Origin: Pedococcus aerophilus | GTDB taxonomy: Bacteria; Actinomycetota; Actinomycetes; Actinomycetales; Dermatophilaceae | Assembly: GCF_039532215.1 (NCBI RefSeq) | Contig: NZ_BAAARN010000001.1 | Coordinates: 62,001 to 126,000 of the forward strand | Reading direction: 5' to 3' | Length of the DNA: 64,000 nucleotides | Shown here: positions 25,661 to 35,800 of the stretch, in pieces | Position numbering within the stretch: the first letter of the stretch is position 1 | How the letters are laid out: the number at the start of each line of letters is the position of its first letter | Notes under the pieces: generated by a model | Seen by the model: the letters and a program-made list of their open reading frames with translations, nothing else | Database searches by the model: none | What the model was told of the DNA's origin: nothing | Translations under genes and position numbers: made by a program

Positions 25661-27031
25661 GTGAGCACGACAGCCGCACGACACTCCGCAGCACACCATC
25701 CGAGCGGGGCGCACGACGCCGCCCCGCCGTCGTCTGCCTCCGCGACCGGCATCGAGGTCGACGACACGAGACCCGTCGACCTCGACGAGGCGCGAGCCAT
25801 GGTCGAGGCCCTGGCGCTGGCCGACCTGCCTGTCGGCACCGTCGGCCTCGAGGTCGAGGGCCACGCCGTCGTGTGGGACGACCCGACGGCGAGACCGTCC
25901 TTCGAGGTGCTCTCGGCCGTGGCGTCCCGCGTGGCTGACCTGCCCGCCGGTGGCCGGACGACCCTCGAACCCGGTGGCCAGGTCGAGGTCTCCTCGGCCC
26001 CGCACCCCGACATCGACACCGCCCTGGTCGCGATGGCCCAGGACACCGCGCACCTGCGGGAGGCCCTGGCGCAGGAGGGCCTGGGCTGGGCCCTGCTGGG
26101 CAGCGACCCGTTGCGTCCACCCCAGCGCGTCAACCCCGCGCCGCGGTATGCAGCGATGGAGCGCTTCTTCTCGGCCACCGGTGACACCCGCGACCACGGC
26201 GCGACGATGATGTGCTCGACGGCGGCGCTCCAGCTCAACCTCCAGCCCGGGCGTCCCGACCAGTGGGTCGACAGGGTGCGACGCGCCCAACGGCTCGGCC
26301 CGCTGCTCACGGCGCTCAGCGGCAGCTCGGCCTTCCTCGCCGGCCGTGACACCGGCTGGCACTCCGCCCGCCAGCGGGCGTGGACCGGGCTCGGGGAGCT
26401 GCGGGCCGGACCGATCGACGACATCGACCCTGCCCGGGCCTGGGCACGGCGCGCCCTCGAGGCGCCGGTGGTGCTGCTGCCCGTCGGTCCCGGTGGGGCG
26501 GGGGTCGGCGTCGTCGGGTCCGAGCCCGCAACCGGTGGTGCTGCCGGTGCGGGCCGTCTGCCGTCGCGCACGCTGCAGGAGTGGCTCGTCGATCCCGCCG
26601 GGTGGCCGGCGGCGACCGTGGGTGACGTCCGCAGACAGCTGAGCACGTTGTTCCCGCCCGTCCGGCTGCGCGGGTGGCTCGAGCTGCGCTGCCTCGACTC
26701 GCTGCCCGACCGCTGGTGGCCGGCCGTCGCGGCCCTGACCACGGCCTGGATGGACGACGAGACGGTGCACCCCGTGGTGGACGCGGCCGTCGCCGAGACG
26801 GCCGGCCGGTGGCACGAGGCCGCCAGCACCGGCCTCGGTGACGACGCCCTGCGGCGGACCGCGGCCACCCTGCTCGATGCAGCCCTGCCCGTGGTGCCCG
26901 AGCGGGTCCGTCCCGCCGTCGAGGAGCTCGCTGAGCTCGCCGCCACCGGTCGCAGTCCTGGAAGCCTGATCGTCGACGACCTCCGCAGGCGAGGGCCTGC
27001 GGTCGTCCTGGAGGAGATGTCCCGTGCCTGA
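25661..27031 (+). CDS. egtA: ergothioneine biosynthesis glutamate-cysteine ligase EgtA
   Basis: Joins glutamate and cysteine to gamma-glutamylcysteine, the thiol donor for ergothioneine. 456 residues from GTG 25661, which has GAGGGG eight bases upstream; the preceding codons are low-sense. The GCS2-type fold is seen in [15 protein letters not shown] (metal-binding Glu), the substrate region [15 protein letters not shown], and a C-terminal [18 protein letters not shown] Ser/Ala-rich leader of about 30 residues precedes the domain. It overlaps egtB by 8 bases and begins the egtABC unit. Confidence 0.92.
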   Translation: MSTTAARHSAAHHPSGAHDAAPPSSASATGIEVDDTRPVDLDEARAMVEALALADLPVGTVGLEVEGHAVVWDDPTARPSFEVLSAVASRVADLPAGGRTTLEPGGQVEVSSAPHPDIDTALVAMAQDTAHLREALAQEGLGWALLGSDPLRPPQRVNPAPRYAAMERFFSATGDTRDHGATMMCSTAALQLNLQPGRPDQWVDRVRRAQRLGPLLTALSGSSAFLAGRDTGWHSARQRAWTGLGELRAGPIDDIDPARAWARRALEAPVVLLPVGPGGAGVGVVGSEPATGGAAGAGRLPSRTLQEWLVDPAGWPAATVGDVRRQLSTLFPPVRLRGWLELRCLDSLPDRWWPAVAALTTAWMDDETVHPVVDAAVAETAGRWHEAASTGLGDDALRRTAATLLDAALPVVPERVRPAVEELAELAATGRSPGSLIVDDLRRRGPAVVLEEMSRA

Positions 27032-28322
27032 CCAGACCCACCCGTCCGCCGCACCCGTCCTGCCGTCGGCCACGCAGGTGGCCCGTGACCTCGAGCTGGC
27101 CCGCGACCGGACGACCTGGCTGACCGAGCTCGACGAGGCTGAGCTGTTCGCCCAGCACAGCCCGATCATGAGCCCGCTCGTCTGGGACCTCGCGCACATC
27201 TCCCAGCAGGAGGAGCTGTGGCTGATCCGCGAGGGCGACGCGACGCGACCGGGGATGCTGCCCCCCGACGTGGACGCCCTCTACGACGCCTTCACCCAGC
27301 CCCGGGCGATCCGCCCCTCCTTGCCGCTGCTGCCGCCGGTCGAGGCACGGCGATACGGCCATGAGGTCCGTGGGCGGGTGCTCGACGCCCTCGAACGGGC
27401 CGACGACGTGTTCCCGTTCGCCATGGTGGTCCAGCACGAGGAGCAGCACGACGAGACGATGCTGGCGACCCTGCAGCTGCGCGCCGGTGGCCCCGTGCTC
27501 AGCCCGACTCGCCAGCTCCCGCCCGGTCGTCCCGTGCCCCGGGACTCCGTGCTCGTTCCGGCGGGCGAGTTCGTCCTCGGGGTCAGTGCGCTCGAAGAGC
27601 CGACCTCGCTGGACAACGAGCGGCCGGGCCACGTCGTCGACGTCCCGGCGTTCCGCATCGGGCGGGTCCCGGTGACCAACGCCGAGTGGTTGGCCTTCGT
27701 CGAGGCCGGCGGGTACGACCGACAAGAGCTGTGGTCGAGCCGCGGATGGGAGCACCGCCACGAGGCCGGTCTCGAGCTCCCGCTGGGCTGGCGTGGTGAC
27801 GGCACCCGGGTGCGGTTCGGCGTGGTCGAGGACGTCCCGCCGGACGAGCCGGTGCAGCACGTCAGCCACTTCGAGGCGGAGGCCTTCGCCCGCTGGGCCG
27901 GCGCCCGTCTGCCCACGGAGGTCGAGTGGGAGAAGGCCTGCGCCTGGGACCCGCAGGCGGGACGTCGCCGCCGGTGGCCCTGGGGGTCGGCCGCACCGAG
28001 CCCTGAGCTGGCCAACCTCGGTGGGGGAGCCCTGCGCCCAGCACCGGTGGGCTCCCTGCCGGCCGGCGCGTCGGCATACGGCGTCGAGCAGCTCGTCGGG
28101 GACGTCTGGGAGTGGACCTCCTCGGGCTTCGAGGCGTGGCCCGGCTTCAGCCCGATGCTCTACGCGCAGTACAGCGCGCCGTTCTTCGGCGGCGACTACC
28201 GGGTCCTGCGCGGCGGGTCCTGGGCCACTGCCGCCTCGACGGTCCGGCCGTCGTTCCGCAACTGGGACCACCCGTTCCGTCGGCAGATCTTCACCGGCGT
28301 CCGCCTGGCCTGGGACGCCTGA
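27024..28322 (+). CDS. egtB: ergothioneine biosynthesis sulfoxide synthase EgtB
   Basis: Non-haem iron enzyme that joins gamma-glutamylcysteine to hercynine with oxygen, giving the sulfoxide. 432 residues. The N-terminal DinB-like domain holds the three iron-binding histidines, H58 (WDLAHIS) and H138/H142 ([12 protein letters not shown]). The C-terminal formylglycine-generating-enzyme-like domain shows [32 protein letters not shown] and [12 protein letters not shown] with [13 protein letters not shown] at the end. GTG 27024 overlaps egtA and is preceded by GGAGGAG. Its hercynine substrate needs EgtD, which is not encoded next to it. Confidence 0.95.
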   Translation: MPDQTHPSAAPVLPSATQVARDLELARDRTTWLTELDEAELFAQHSPIMSPLVWDLAHISQQEELWLIREGDATRPGMLPPDVDALYDAFTQPRAIRPSLPLLPPVEARRYGHEVRGRVLDALERADDVFPFAMVVQHEEQHDETMLATLQLRAGGPVLSPTRQLPPGRPVPRDSVLVPAGEFVLGVSALEEPTSLDNERPGHVVDVPAFRIGRVPVTNAEWLAFVEAGGYDRQELWSSRGWEHRHEAGLELPLGWRGDGTRVRFGVVEDVPPDEPVQHVSHFEAEAFARWAGARLPTEVEWEKACAWDPQAGRRRRWPWGSAAPSPELANLGGGALRPAPVGSLPAGASAYGVEQLVGDVWEWTSSGFEAWPGFSPMLYAQYSAPFFGGDYRVLRGGSWATAASTVRPSFRNWDHPFRRQIFTGVRLAWDA

Positions 28323-29018
28323 GTGTGCCGGCACCTGGCGTGGTTCGGCGCGCCACGGTCGGTGGCGTCCCTGGTCCTCGAGCCCGGCCACGGCCTGCTC
28401 ACCCAGTCCTGGGCGCCGCGGCGTCAGGCCCACGGCACGGTCAACGCCGACGGGTGGGGTGTCGGGCTGCACCCCGACGGTGGGGGAGCTGCCGCCCGGT
28501 GGCGGTCGGACAAGCCGATGTGGTCCGACACCAACCTCGCCTCGATGGCGCCGCACCTGGTCGCCGGCAGGGTCATCGCCGCGGTGCGATCGGCGACCGA
28601 GGGGATGCCGGCCGACGCCACGGCTGCGGCACCCTTCCTGCACGACGGGTGGCTCGTCTCCCACAACGGCAGGGTCGACCGCGACGCGGTCGGCCCCAGC
28701 CTGGCTGCTGAATCTGCCTGTGACGCAGCGCTGCTCGCCGCACGGGTCGTCGCCGCTGGTCCGCGCCGTGTCGGTGCCACCCTGCACGAGGTCGCCGCCG
28801 CCGACCCCGACTCGCGCCTCAACCTCCTGCTGCTCTCCGGCGACGAGCTCCTCGCGACCCGTTGGGGCGACACGTTGTTCCTGCGGCGCGACACCGACGG
28901 CGTCCTCGTCGCGAGCGAGCCCGACGACGCAGAAGGCTGGGAGGAGGTGCCCGACCGTCACCTCGTCACGGTGACCGCGTCGGGCGTGCGCATCGAGGCC
29001 CTCCTCGCCACCTCCTGA
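28323..29018 (+). CDS. egtC: ergothioneine biosynthesis amidohydrolase EgtC
   Basis: Class II glutamine-amidotransferase-type hydrolase that removes glutamate from the gamma-glutamyl hercynylcysteine sulfoxide. 231 residues. The start GTG lies directly after the egtB stop, and the second residue is the nucleophilic cysteine (M-CRHLAWFG), exposed when Met is removed. Further markers are HGTVNADGWGVG, VAGRVIAAVRSATEG and FLHDGWLVSHNGRV. Normally egtD and egtE follow; here hisI begins 42 bases later with its own promoter. Confidence 0.95.
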   Translation: MCRHLAWFGAPRSVASLVLEPGHGLLTQSWAPRRQAHGTVNADGWGVGLHPDGGGAAARWRSDKPMWSDTNLASMAPHLVAGRVIAAVRSATEGMPADATAAAPFLHDGWLVSHNGRVDRDAVGPSLAAESACDAALLAARVVAAGPRRVGATLHEVAAADPDSRLNLLLLSGDELLATRWGDTLFLRRDTDGVLVASEPDDAEGWEEVPDRHLVTVTASGVRIEALLATS

Positions 29019-29048
29019 CCCCCGGACCCGCACGACCGCCCACTTCGG

Positions 29049-29054
29049 CACAAT
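29049..29054 (+). promoter_or_regulatory. -10 element of leaderless hisI promoter
   Basis: CACAAT, then 6 bases, then the GTG at 29061. It separates hisI-trpE from the egt genes. Confidence 0.55.
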
Positions 29055-29060
29055 GGCCGG

Positions 29061-29429
29061 GTGACCTCCCCAGCAGTCCTCGACCCCCAGATCGCCGCCC
29101 GGCTCAAGCGAGACCCCCAGGGCCTGGTCGCGGCGGTCGTCCAGCAGCACGACAGCGGCGAGGTCCTGATGCTGGGCTGGATGGACGACGAGGCCCTGCG
29201 CCGCACCCTGACCGAGGGCCGGGTGACCTTCTGGTCGCGCAGCCGCGAGGAGTACTGGCGCAAGGGCGACACCAGCGGGCACGTCCAGCACGTCCGCTCG
29301 GTGGCGCTGGACTGCGACGGCGACGCCCTGCTCGTCCGCGTCGACCAGGTGGGCGCCGCCTGCCACACCGGCGACCACACCTGCTTCGACGCCGGCGACC
29401 TCGGCGCGGCGGTGTCGACCGGTGAGTGA
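29061..29429 (+). CDS. hisI: phosphoribosyl-AMP cyclohydrolase
   Basis: Third step of histidine biosynthesis, opening the adenine ring of phosphoribosyl-AMP. 122 residues, the stand-alone form. Zinc and magnesium motifs are present: [35 protein letters not shown], the Asp/Cys cluster DCDGDALLV, and CHTGDHTCF at the end. The stop lies inside the start region of trpE (8-base overlap), so a histidine enzyme is translationally coupled to the first tryptophan enzyme, as in several other actinomycetes. Confidence 0.95.
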   Translation: MTSPAVLDPQIAARLKRDPQGLVAAVVQQHDSGEVLMLGWMDDEALRRTLTEGRVTFWSRSREEYWRKGDTSGHVQHVRSVALDCDGDALLVRVDQVGAACHTGDHTCFDAGDLGAAVSTGE

Positions 29430-31005
29430 CGGCACCCCCCTGGGCGGGCCGGCGGCCGACGTCGCCCCGGACCTGTCCTTCGGCAGCACCTGGCCCACCC
29501 TCGGCACCTTCCAGCTGCTCGCACGCGACCGACGGGTCATCCCCGTGGTCCGCCGGCTCATGGCCGACGCCGAGACCCCGGTCGGGGTCTACCGCAAGCT
29601 GGCCAAGGACGCCCCCGGCACGTTCCTGCTCGAGTCGGCCGAGCACGGAGGGGTCTGGTCGCGCTACTCCATCGTCGGCGCCGCCAGCGGTGCCGTCCTC
29701 ACCGAGCGCGACGGCGAGGCCCACTGGGTGGGGGAACCGCCCGTGGGCGTGCCCACCAGCGGCAGCCCCCTCGACGCCCTGCGCGACACCGTGGCCGCGC
29801 TGGCGACCGCCCCCATCGAGGGCCTGCCCCCGCTGACCGGTGGCATGGTCGGCGCCATCACGTATGACGCGGTGCGACGCTGGGAGAAGGTCCCGTCCGA
29901 GGTCCCCGACGAGCTCGGTGTCCCCGAGATCACGATGATGCTCGCCACCGACCTCGCGGTCCTCGACCACGCGGACGGCTCGGTGCTGCTCGTGGCGAAT
30001 GCCGTGAACTTCGACGGCACCGACGAGCGGGTCGAGGACGCCTGGGCCGACGCCGTCGCCCGGCTCGACGCCATGACCAGCGACCTGGCCGCCCCTGCGC
30101 CGAGCACCGTCTCGACGGTCGACCGCGGTGCCTTCGACCAGGCGCGTGGCGAGGTGCGGAGCAACTTCGCGCAGGGCGACTTCGAGGAGATGGTCGAGCT
30201 CGCCAAGGAGGACATCCGCGCGGGCGAGGTCTTCCAGGTCGTTCTCTCCCAACGGTTCTCGACCCCCTGCCCCGCCGACGCGCTCGACGTCTACCGCGCG
30301 CTCCGGACGTCGAACCCCAGCCCGTACATGTACCTGCTGCGGCTCCCGCTCGACGACGGGACGGCCTACGACGTCGTCGGGTCGTCGCCCGAGGCCCTGG
30401 TCAAGGTGACCGGGCGACGAGCCATCACGCACCCGATCGCCGGGTCCCGGCCGCGCGGCAAGACGCCCGAGGAAGACCAGCGCCTCGCCGAGGACCTGCT
30501 CGCAGACCCCAAGGAACGCGCCGAGCACGTCATGCTCGTCGACCTCGGGCGCAACGACCTCCAGCGCGTCTGCGAGGCCGGGACGGTCGACGTCGTGGAG
30601 TTCATGAACGTCCGCCGCTACTCCCACGTCACCCACCTCGAGTCCACGGTGGTCGGCGACCTCGCACCCGGCCACACGGCATACGACGTCCTCGCGGCGA
30701 CGTTCCCCGCGGGCACCCTCTCGGGTGCCCCCAAGCCCCGGGCGCTCAGCCTCATCGAGCACTACGAACCCAGCCGCCGCGGCGTCTACGGCGGCGTCGT
30801 GGGCTACCTCGACTTCCACGGAGACCTCGACATGGCCATCGCCATCCGCACGGCCGTCATCAAGGACGGCACCGCCCACGTCCAGGCGGGGGCCGGCATC
30901 GTCGCGGACTCCCTGCCCACGGCGGAGTTCGAGGAGACGGTCAACAAGGCCGCCGCAGCCCTGCGCGCCGTCGCCACCGCCAGCGCCCTGCGGACCGTCC
31001 GGTGA
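29422..31005 (+). CDS. trpE: anthranilate synthase component I
   Basis: Converts chorismate to anthranilate with ammonia from TrpG. 527 residues. The N-terminal regulatory region has the tryptophan-binding [18 protein letters not shown]; the catalytic half shows [34 protein letters not shown], the chorismate-binding [32 protein letters not shown] and GRGNAYGG-like [17 protein letters not shown] 29422 overlaps hisI. The glutaminase trpG and trpD are not in the window. The stop overlaps the small membrane-protein gene downstream. Confidence 0.95.
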   Translation: MSDGTPLGGPAADVAPDLSFGSTWPTLGTFQLLARDRRVIPVVRRLMADAETPVGVYRKLAKDAPGTFLLESAEHGGVWSRYSIVGAASGAVLTERDGEAHWVGEPPVGVPTSGSPLDALRDTVAALATAPIEGLPPLTGGMVGAITYDAVRRWEKVPSEVPDELGVPEITMMLATDLAVLDHADGSVLLVANAVNFDGTDERVEDAWADAVARLDAMTSDLAAPAPSTVSTVDRGAFDQARGEVRSNFAQGDFEEMVELAKEDIRAGEVFQVVLSQRFSTPCPADALDVYRALRTSNPSPYMYLLRLPLDDGTAYDVVGSSPEALVKVTGRRAITHPIAGSRPRGKTPEEDQRLAEDLLADPKERAEHVMLVDLGRNDLQRVCEAGTVDVVEFMNVRRYSHVTHLESTVVGDLAPGHTAYDVLAATFPAGTLSGAPKPRALSLIEHYEPSRRGVYGGVVGYLDFHGDLDMAIAIRTAVIKDGTAHVQAGAGIVADSLPTAEFEETVNKAAAALRAVATASALRTVR

Positions 31006-31601
31006 AGCGACTGCGACCGACGTCCAAGCTGTTCGTCATCCTCCTCGCCCTCGTCGGGGCCGGCCTCCTGCTCACCAGCGGCGGCCGGACCTGGGTGACC
31101 GGCACGGTCGACGACCCGGTGCTGGGGTCCAGCCGCATCACCGGCACCGGCACCGAGCTGGCCACCGGCGTCGTGGCCCTCGCCCTCGTCGCCGCCGCGG
31201 CCGCCCTCGCGAGCGCCACGAGCGGCCCGGTCGTCCGACGGATCACCTTGGTGGTCCTCGCCCTGGCCGCCGTCGCGGAGGGGGTCGTCGCGGTGCGGAT
31301 CGCCCTCGACCCCGAGCAGTCCCTCGGTGCCGTCGCCGCCAGGGCGCTCGGACGCACCGGCTCGATCGAGACCAACGCCTCGCCCACGTCCTGGCCGTGG
31401 ATCGCCGTCGCCGCGAGCGTCCTGCTGCTGCTCGCCGCCGTGGGCGGCTGGTTCGGCGCGGGTTCGTGGCGCGGTCTCGGGGCGCGCTACGAGGCGCCGG
31501 GCGCGGCCGCCGGCCCCCGGGGGCAGCGGGTCGCCAGCGACTGGGACCGCCTCGACGCAGGGGACGACCCCACCGTGCGCGACGAGCCGTCCAGCACCTG
31601 A
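31002..31601 (+). CDS. tryptophan-operon-associated membrane protein (TIGR02234-like)
   Basis: 199 residues with four hydrophobic segments (LFVILLALVGAGLLLTSGGR; ELATGVVALALVAAAAALAS; RITLVVLALAAVAEGVVAVR; WIAVAASVLLLLAAVGGWFG) and a charged C-terminal tail. The first segment followed by RTWVTGTV matches the actinobacterial family always found between trpE and trpC. Its job is unknown; location suggests a role near tryptophan or chorismate metabolism, but that is only positional. Overlaps trpE by 4 bases (GTGA). Confidence 0.85.
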   Translation: MKRLRPTSKLFVILLALVGAGLLLTSGGRTWVTGTVDDPVLGSSRITGTGTELATGVVALALVAAAAALASATSGPVVRRITLVVLALAAVAEGVVAVRIALDPEQSLGAVAARALGRTGSIETNASPTSWPWIAVAASVLLLLAAVGGWFGAGSWRGLGARYEAPGAAAGPRGQRVASDWDRLDAGDDPTVRDEPSST

Positions 31602-31650
31602 CAGAATGGTCGGCGACGACCTCCCCTCACTTCCACAGGAGTCCCGCACC

Positions 31651-31902
31651 ATGGCAGAGCACGAGATCCACGAAGACCACGGCCACAGCGTCGCCGCGTG
31701 GACGGCCGTCGGGATCCTGCTGCTCGGCACCGCGATCATGTCGTGGGCCGTCGTCGTGACCAGCGTCGCGCTGTTCGTCGTCGGGGCCATCGTCTGCATC
31801 GTCGGCGTCGTGGTCGGCAAGCTCCTCGGCATGGCCGGTTACGGCGCCAAGGACGTGCCCCCGGTCACGAGCGACAACAAGAAGACCTCCGGCGTCAGCT
31901 GA
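31651..31902 (+). CDS. HGxxPAAW-motif membrane protein
   Basis: 83 residues, two membrane helices (about 15-35 and 40-62). The short motif DHGHSVAAWTAVGI corresponds to the HGxxPAAW signature of a small actinobacterial family near the trp genes, with Val here where Pro is usual. ATG 31651 has AGGAG nine bases before it. A CAGAAT hexamer at about 31606 could be the -10 of its own promoter. Function unknown. Confidence 0.8.
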   Translation: MAEHEIHEDHGHSVAAWTAVGILLLGTAIMSWAVVVTSVALFVVGAIVCIVGVVVGKLLGMAGYGAKDVPPVTSDNKKTSGVS

Positions 31903-31906
31903 CCCC

Positions 31907-32323
31907 GTGCCGGTCGCGGCCGCTCGTCTCCCGGAGGCGCTCCGAGCCCCGGTGGTCGTCGGTGCCGCGGGTGCCGCCGCCGCGGTCGCCCTGCTGCTGC
32001 GTGACCCGCACACCGCGGGATCGTGGCCGGTCTGCCCGATCCTCGCCGTGACGGGGGAGCCGTGCCCCGCGTGCGGTGGCCTGCGCGCCACCCACGACCT
32101 GCTCACCGGTGACGTCGCCGCCGCGCTGTCCAGCAACGCCTGGGCGGCTCTGACCGTCGTCGCGGCGGCGATCCTGTATGCCGTGTGGCTGGGGTCCGCC
32201 GTCCGTGGCCGCCGGGTCGCCTGGCTGCGCCGGTCCTCGCTGGTCGGCGGGCTGTGGGCCGGGGGACTGCTGCTGTTCGGGGTCCTGCGACTGCTGCCCG
32301 GTCTGTCCGTACTGCGACCCTGA
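31907..32323 (+). CDS. DUF2752 membrane protein
   Basis: 138 residues with three membrane helices. The diagnostic DUF2752 motif is [20 protein letters not shown], in which the CPxCG pair is invariant, followed by [19 protein letters not shown]. The function is unknown; the paired cysteines could bind metal or be redox active. It starts 4 bases after the preceding gene's stop and ends 37 bases before trpC. Confidence 0.85.
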   Translation: MPVAAARLPEALRAPVVVGAAGAAAAVALLLRDPHTAGSWPVCPILAVTGEPCPACGGLRATHDLLTGDVAAALSSNAWAALTVVAAAILYAVWLGSAVRGRRVAWLRRSSLVGGLWAGGLLLFGVLRLLPGLSVLRP

Positions 32324-32347
32324 CGCGGGGCCGCGCGCACCGCTCTA

Positions 32348-32353
32348 TAGCCT
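32348..32353 (+). promoter_or_regulatory. -10 element of leaderless trpC promoter
   Basis: TAGCCT, then 7 bases, then ATG 32361. An overlapping TATAGC (32346-32351) is an alternative. It marks an internal promoter that separates trpCBA from hisI-trpE. Confidence 0.6.
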
Positions 32354-32360
32354 GTCAACC

Positions 32361-33152
32361 ATGGCCACCGTGCTCGACGAGATCGTCGCAGGTGTCCGCG
32401 AGGACCTCGCGGACGCCGTGTCCGTGACCCCAGCCGCGCGGATCGAGCAGCTCGCTCGCAGCGCCGCCCCGGCCCTCGACGCCGAGGAGGCACTGCGCCG
32501 CCCGGGCCTGTCGCTGATCGCCGAGGTGAAGCGCGCCAGCCCCAGCAAGGGAGCGCTCGCCGACATCACCGACCCCGCCGCGCTGGCCGTCGACTACGAG
32601 GCCGGCGGAGCCACCGCGGTGAGCGTCCTGACCGAGCGCCGCCGCTTCGGGGGATCGCTTGCCGACCTCGACGCCGTCCGCGCCGCGGTGCGGATCCCCG
32701 TCCTGCGCAAGGACTTCATGGTCGAGGACTACCAGCTGTTCGAGGCCCGGGCGCACGGCGCCGACCTCATCCTGCTCATCGTCGCCGCCCTGGCCCAGGA
32801 CGACCTGGTCCGGATGCAGCGGCTGGCCCGCGACCTGGGCATGACCGCACTCGTCGAGGTGCACGACGAGGACGAGACGGCCCGCGCGGTCGACGCAGGT
32901 GCCACCGTCATCGGCGTCAACGCCCGCAACCTCAAGACCCTGGCTGTCGATCCCGACACCTTCGGGCGCCTGGCGCCCCTCATCCCCGACACCTGCGTGA
33001 AGGTGGCCGAGTCCGGCGTCTCCGGACCCGTCGACGCCGCCCGCTTCGCAGGGGAGGGCGCCGACGCCGTCCTCGTCGGAGAGGCGCTCGTCCGTGGCAG
33101 CGCGCCACGGCAGGCGGCCCACGACCTCATCGCGGCGGGAGCCCTCTCATGA
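32361..33152 (+). CDS. trpC: indole-3-glycerol phosphate synthase
   Basis: Closes the indole ring from carboxyphenylaminodeoxyribulose phosphate. 263 residues, a single TIM barrel not fused to TrpF. Catalytic Lys and Glu regions: [52 protein letters not shown] and INARNLKT as [12 protein letters not shown]; phosphate loop ESGVSGP. The stop overlaps the trpB ATG (ATGA). First gene of a six-gene coupled run ending at lgt. Confidence 0.96.
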   Translation: MATVLDEIVAGVREDLADAVSVTPAARIEQLARSAAPALDAEEALRRPGLSLIAEVKRASPSKGALADITDPAALAVDYEAGGATAVSVLTERRRFGGSLADLDAVRAAVRIPVLRKDFMVEDYQLFEARAHGADLILLIVAALAQDDLVRMQRLARDLGMTALVEVHDEDETARAVDAGATVIGVNARNLKTLAVDPDTFGRLAPLIPDTCVKVAESGVSGPVDAARFAGEGADAVLVGEALVRGSAPRQAAHDLIAAGALS

Positions 33153-34453
33153 CCGACCAGACCCCAACGGCGCCCGACCTCATGCCCGGCCTCACGCCGG
33201 AACCCGTGGCCCGCGCCGGCCGCTTCGGCGACTTCGGCGGACGCTACGTGCCCGAGGCGCTCATCCCTGCCCTCGAGGAGCTCGACGAGGCCCGTCGCAA
33301 GGCGATGGTCGACCCCGAGTTCCTCGGTGAGCTCGAGCGCCTGCACCGCACGTACACAGGTCGCCCGAGCATCATCACGGAGGTGCCCCGGTTCGCCGAG
33401 CACGCCGGCGGCGCCCGCATCATCCTCAAGCGCGAGGACCTCAACCACACGGGGTCGCACAAGATCAACAACGTGCTGGCGCAGGCCCTGCTGACCAAGC
33501 GGATGGGCAAGACGCGCGTCATCGCGGAGACCGGCGCCGGCCAGCACGGTGTCGCCACTGCCACGGCCGCCGCCCTCATGGGCCTGGACTGCGTCATCTA
33601 CATGGGCAAGGTCGACACCGAGCGCCAGGCGCTCAACGTCGCCCGCATGCGGATGCTCGGCGCCGAGGTCAAGCCGGTCCCGACCGGCAGCGCCACCCTC
33701 AAGGACGCCATCAACGACGCGCTGCGCGACTGGGTCACCAACGTCGGGGACACGCACTACATCCTCGGCACCGTGACGGGTCCGCACCCGTTCCCCGAGA
33801 TGGTCCGCGACTTCCACCGCATCATCGGGGTCGAGGCCCGGGGCCAGGTGCTCGACACCGCCGGCCGCCTGCCCGACGCCGTGATCGCCTGCGTCGGTGG
33901 CGGCTCCAACGCCATGGGCATCTTCCACCGGTTCATCGACGACGCGGACGTCCGGCTCATCGGCGTCGAGGCCGGGGGGGAGGGCGTCGAGGGCGGCCGC
34001 CACGCGGCGCGCTTCGCCGCCAGCTCGCCGGGCGTGCTGCACGGCACCTTCAGCTACCTCATGCAGGACGACGACGGCCAGACCCTCGAGTCGCACTCGA
34101 TCTCCGCGGGACTGGACTACCCGAGCGTCGGCCCCGAGCACGCGCACCTGCGTGACAGCGGGCGGGCCGAGTACCGGTACGCCACCGACGAGCAGGCGAT
34201 GAAGGCCTTCGAGCTGCTGTGCCGCACCGAGGGGATCATCCCGGCCATCGAGTCCGCGCACGCCCTGGCCGGGGCCATCGAGGTCGGCCGCGAGCTCGGC
34301 CCGGACGCCCTGCTGCTCGTCAACCTCTCCGGGCGCGGCGACAAGGACATGCACACGGCCGCGGAGTACTTCGGCCTGATCGACGGCGACGCGACGCCGA
34401 GCGGCACGGCTGACGAGCCGCGTGCCGAGGGCGACGGAAGGACCCAGCTGTGA
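33149..34453 (+). CDS. trpB: tryptophan synthase, beta chain
   Basis: PLP enzyme that joins indole and serine to tryptophan. 434 residues. The PLP lysine is in [13 protein letters not shown]; other markers are [17 protein letters not shown] at the N-terminus, the catalytic Glu in [14 protein letters not shown], the phosphate-binding [13 protein letters not shown], and [12 protein letters not shown] near the end. A 25-residue acidic tail follows. Overlaps with trpC and trpA on both sides keep the subunits in balanced production. Confidence 0.97.
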   Translation: MTDQTPTAPDLMPGLTPEPVARAGRFGDFGGRYVPEALIPALEELDEARRKAMVDPEFLGELERLHRTYTGRPSIITEVPRFAEHAGGARIILKREDLNHTGSHKINNVLAQALLTKRMGKTRVIAETGAGQHGVATATAAALMGLDCVIYMGKVDTERQALNVARMRMLGAEVKPVPTGSATLKDAINDALRDWVTNVGDTHYILGTVTGPHPFPEMVRDFHRIIGVEARGQVLDTAGRLPDAVIACVGGGSNAMGIFHRFIDDADVRLIGVEAGGEGVEGGRHAARFAASSPGVLHGTFSYLMQDDDGQTLESHSISAGLDYPSVGPEHAHLRDSGRAEYRYATDEQAMKAFELLCRTEGIIPAIESAHALAGAIEVGRELGPDALLLVNLSGRGDKDMHTAAEYFGLIDGDATPSGTADEPRAEGDGRTQL

Positions 34454-35265
34454 GCACCACCACCGACATCGGCGTCGGCGAGGTCCTGGCGCGCTGCCGC
34501 GCCGAGAACCGTGCGGCCCTCGTGGGCTACCTGCCCGTGGGCTTCCCCACGGTCGAGGGCTCGGTCGCGGCCATGGTCGCCATGGTCGAGTCCGGCGTGG
34601 ACATCGTCGAGGTGGGGATCCCCTACAGCGACCCGCTCATGGACGGCCCCGTCATCGCGTATGCCGCGGACCAGGCCCTCAAGCAGGGGGTGCGGGTCGA
34701 CGACGCCTTCCTCGCCACGCGTGCCGTCCGGGACGCCGGGGCACCGCCGCTGGTGATGTCCTACTGGAACCTCATCCTGCGCCACGGTCCCACCGCCTTC
34801 GCCACGGACCTCGCGCGGGCGGGCGGCGCCGGCATCATCACCCCCGACCTCATCCCCGACGAGGCCGGCGAGTGGATCGCCGCGAGCGACACCAGCGGCC
34901 TGGACCGGATCTTCCTCGTGGCGCCGAGCTCCACCGACGAGCGCATCGCGTCGGTGACCTCGCACTGCCGCGGCTTCGTCTACGCCGTGTCGCACATGGG
35001 CGTCACGGGGGCACGCACCTCGATGGGTGACGCCGCCTCCGTCATCGTCAGCCGCACCAAGGCCGCCACCGACCTGCCGGTGTGCGTCGGCCTGGGGGTC
35101 TCCAACGGCCAGCAGGCGGCCGAGGTCGCGGCCTACGCCGACGGTGTCATCGTCGGCTCGGCCCTGGTCCGCTGCCTCACCGAGGCGGACGACCTCGAGT
35201 CGGGTCTCACCGCGCTGCGCTCCCTCGTCGCCGAGCTGGCCGAGGGCGTCCGGAGCGGTCGCTGA
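34450..35265 (+). CDS. trpA: tryptophan synthase, alpha chain
   Basis: Cleaves indole-glycerol phosphate and passes indole through a tunnel to TrpB. 271 residues. The catalytic Glu and Asp lie in [20 protein letters not shown]; further motifs are [42 protein letters not shown] and [17 protein letters not shown] 34450 overlaps the trpB stop. The next gene starts one base after its stop, so expression of the redox genes downstream is tied to tryptophan synthesis. Confidence 0.97.
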   Translation: MSTTTDIGVGEVLARCRAENRAALVGYLPVGFPTVEGSVAAMVAMVESGVDIVEVGIPYSDPLMDGPVIAYAADQALKQGVRVDDAFLATRAVRDAGAPPLVMSYWNLILRHGPTAFATDLARAGGAGIITPDLIPDEAGEWIAASDTSGLDRIFLVAPSSTDERIASVTSHCRGFVYAVSHMGVTGARTSMGDAASVIVSRTKAATDLPVCVGLGVSNGQQAAEVAAYADGVIVGSALVRCLTEADDLESGLTALRSLVAELAEGVRSGR

Positions 35266-35266
35266 C

Positions 35267-35800
35267 GTGACCAGCGAGACCCGGCAGCGCCTCGCCGCAG
35301 ACCCACGCGTGCGTGACGTGGTCGGCCTGCTGGCCCGGCTGGTCCTGGGCGGTGTCGTGCTCGTCGCCGGGTTGCTCAAGGTCGGCCACCTCGAGACGTC
35401 CGCCCGCGCGGTCCGTGCCTACCAGCTGCTCCCGTACGACGTCGCCGGGTACGTCGGCTACGCCCTGCCCGTCCTCGAGGTCGCGGTCGGCCTGCTGCTC
35501 GTCCTGGGGTTGTTCACCCGCGGCAGTGCAGTCGTGGGCGGTGTCCTCATGGTCGTGTTCATCATCGGCATCGGGTCCGCGTGGGCCCGGGGCCTGAGCA
35601 TCGACTGTGGCTGCTTCGGTGACGGGGGAACCATTGCGGCGGCCCAGACGCAGTATCCAGAGGAGATCGCCCGGGACATCGGGTTGTTGCTCTGCGCAGC
35701 GTGGCTCGTGCTCCGCCCGCGCACGGCCCTGAGCCTGGAGCGACGTCTCTTCCCGCCCCAGCACCGCACCGAACCGCACGACGAGAGGCCCCAGGCATGA
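35267..35800 (+). CDS. MauE/DoxX-family redox-associated membrane protein
   Basis: 177 residues with four membrane helices (about 20-40, 62-82, 88-108, 130-150). The sequence ARLVLGGVVLVAGLLKVGHL and the motif SIDCGCFGDGG, a C-x-C-F-G site, match the MauE/DoxX group thought to pass electrons to exported thioredoxin-like proteins. It is followed, with an ATGA overlap, by a DsbA-like protein, the usual partner. The basic C-terminal tail is disordered. GTG 35267 starts one base after the trpA stop. Confidence 0.88.
   Translation: MTSETRQRLAADPRVRDVVGLLARLVLGGVVLVAGLLKVGHLETSARAVRAYQLLPYDVAGYVGYALPVLEVAVGLLLVLGLFTRGSAVVGGVLMVVFIIGIGSAWARGLSIDCGCFGDGGTIAAAQTQYPEEIARDIGLLLCAAWLVLRPRTALSLERRLFPPQHRTEPHDERPQA

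Noticed and set aside
23813-29561. Two open frames above 1000 codons on the minus strand
   Set aside because: They span the ABC exporter, egtA, egtB, egtC and hisI in antisense, crossing unrelated genes without motifs.
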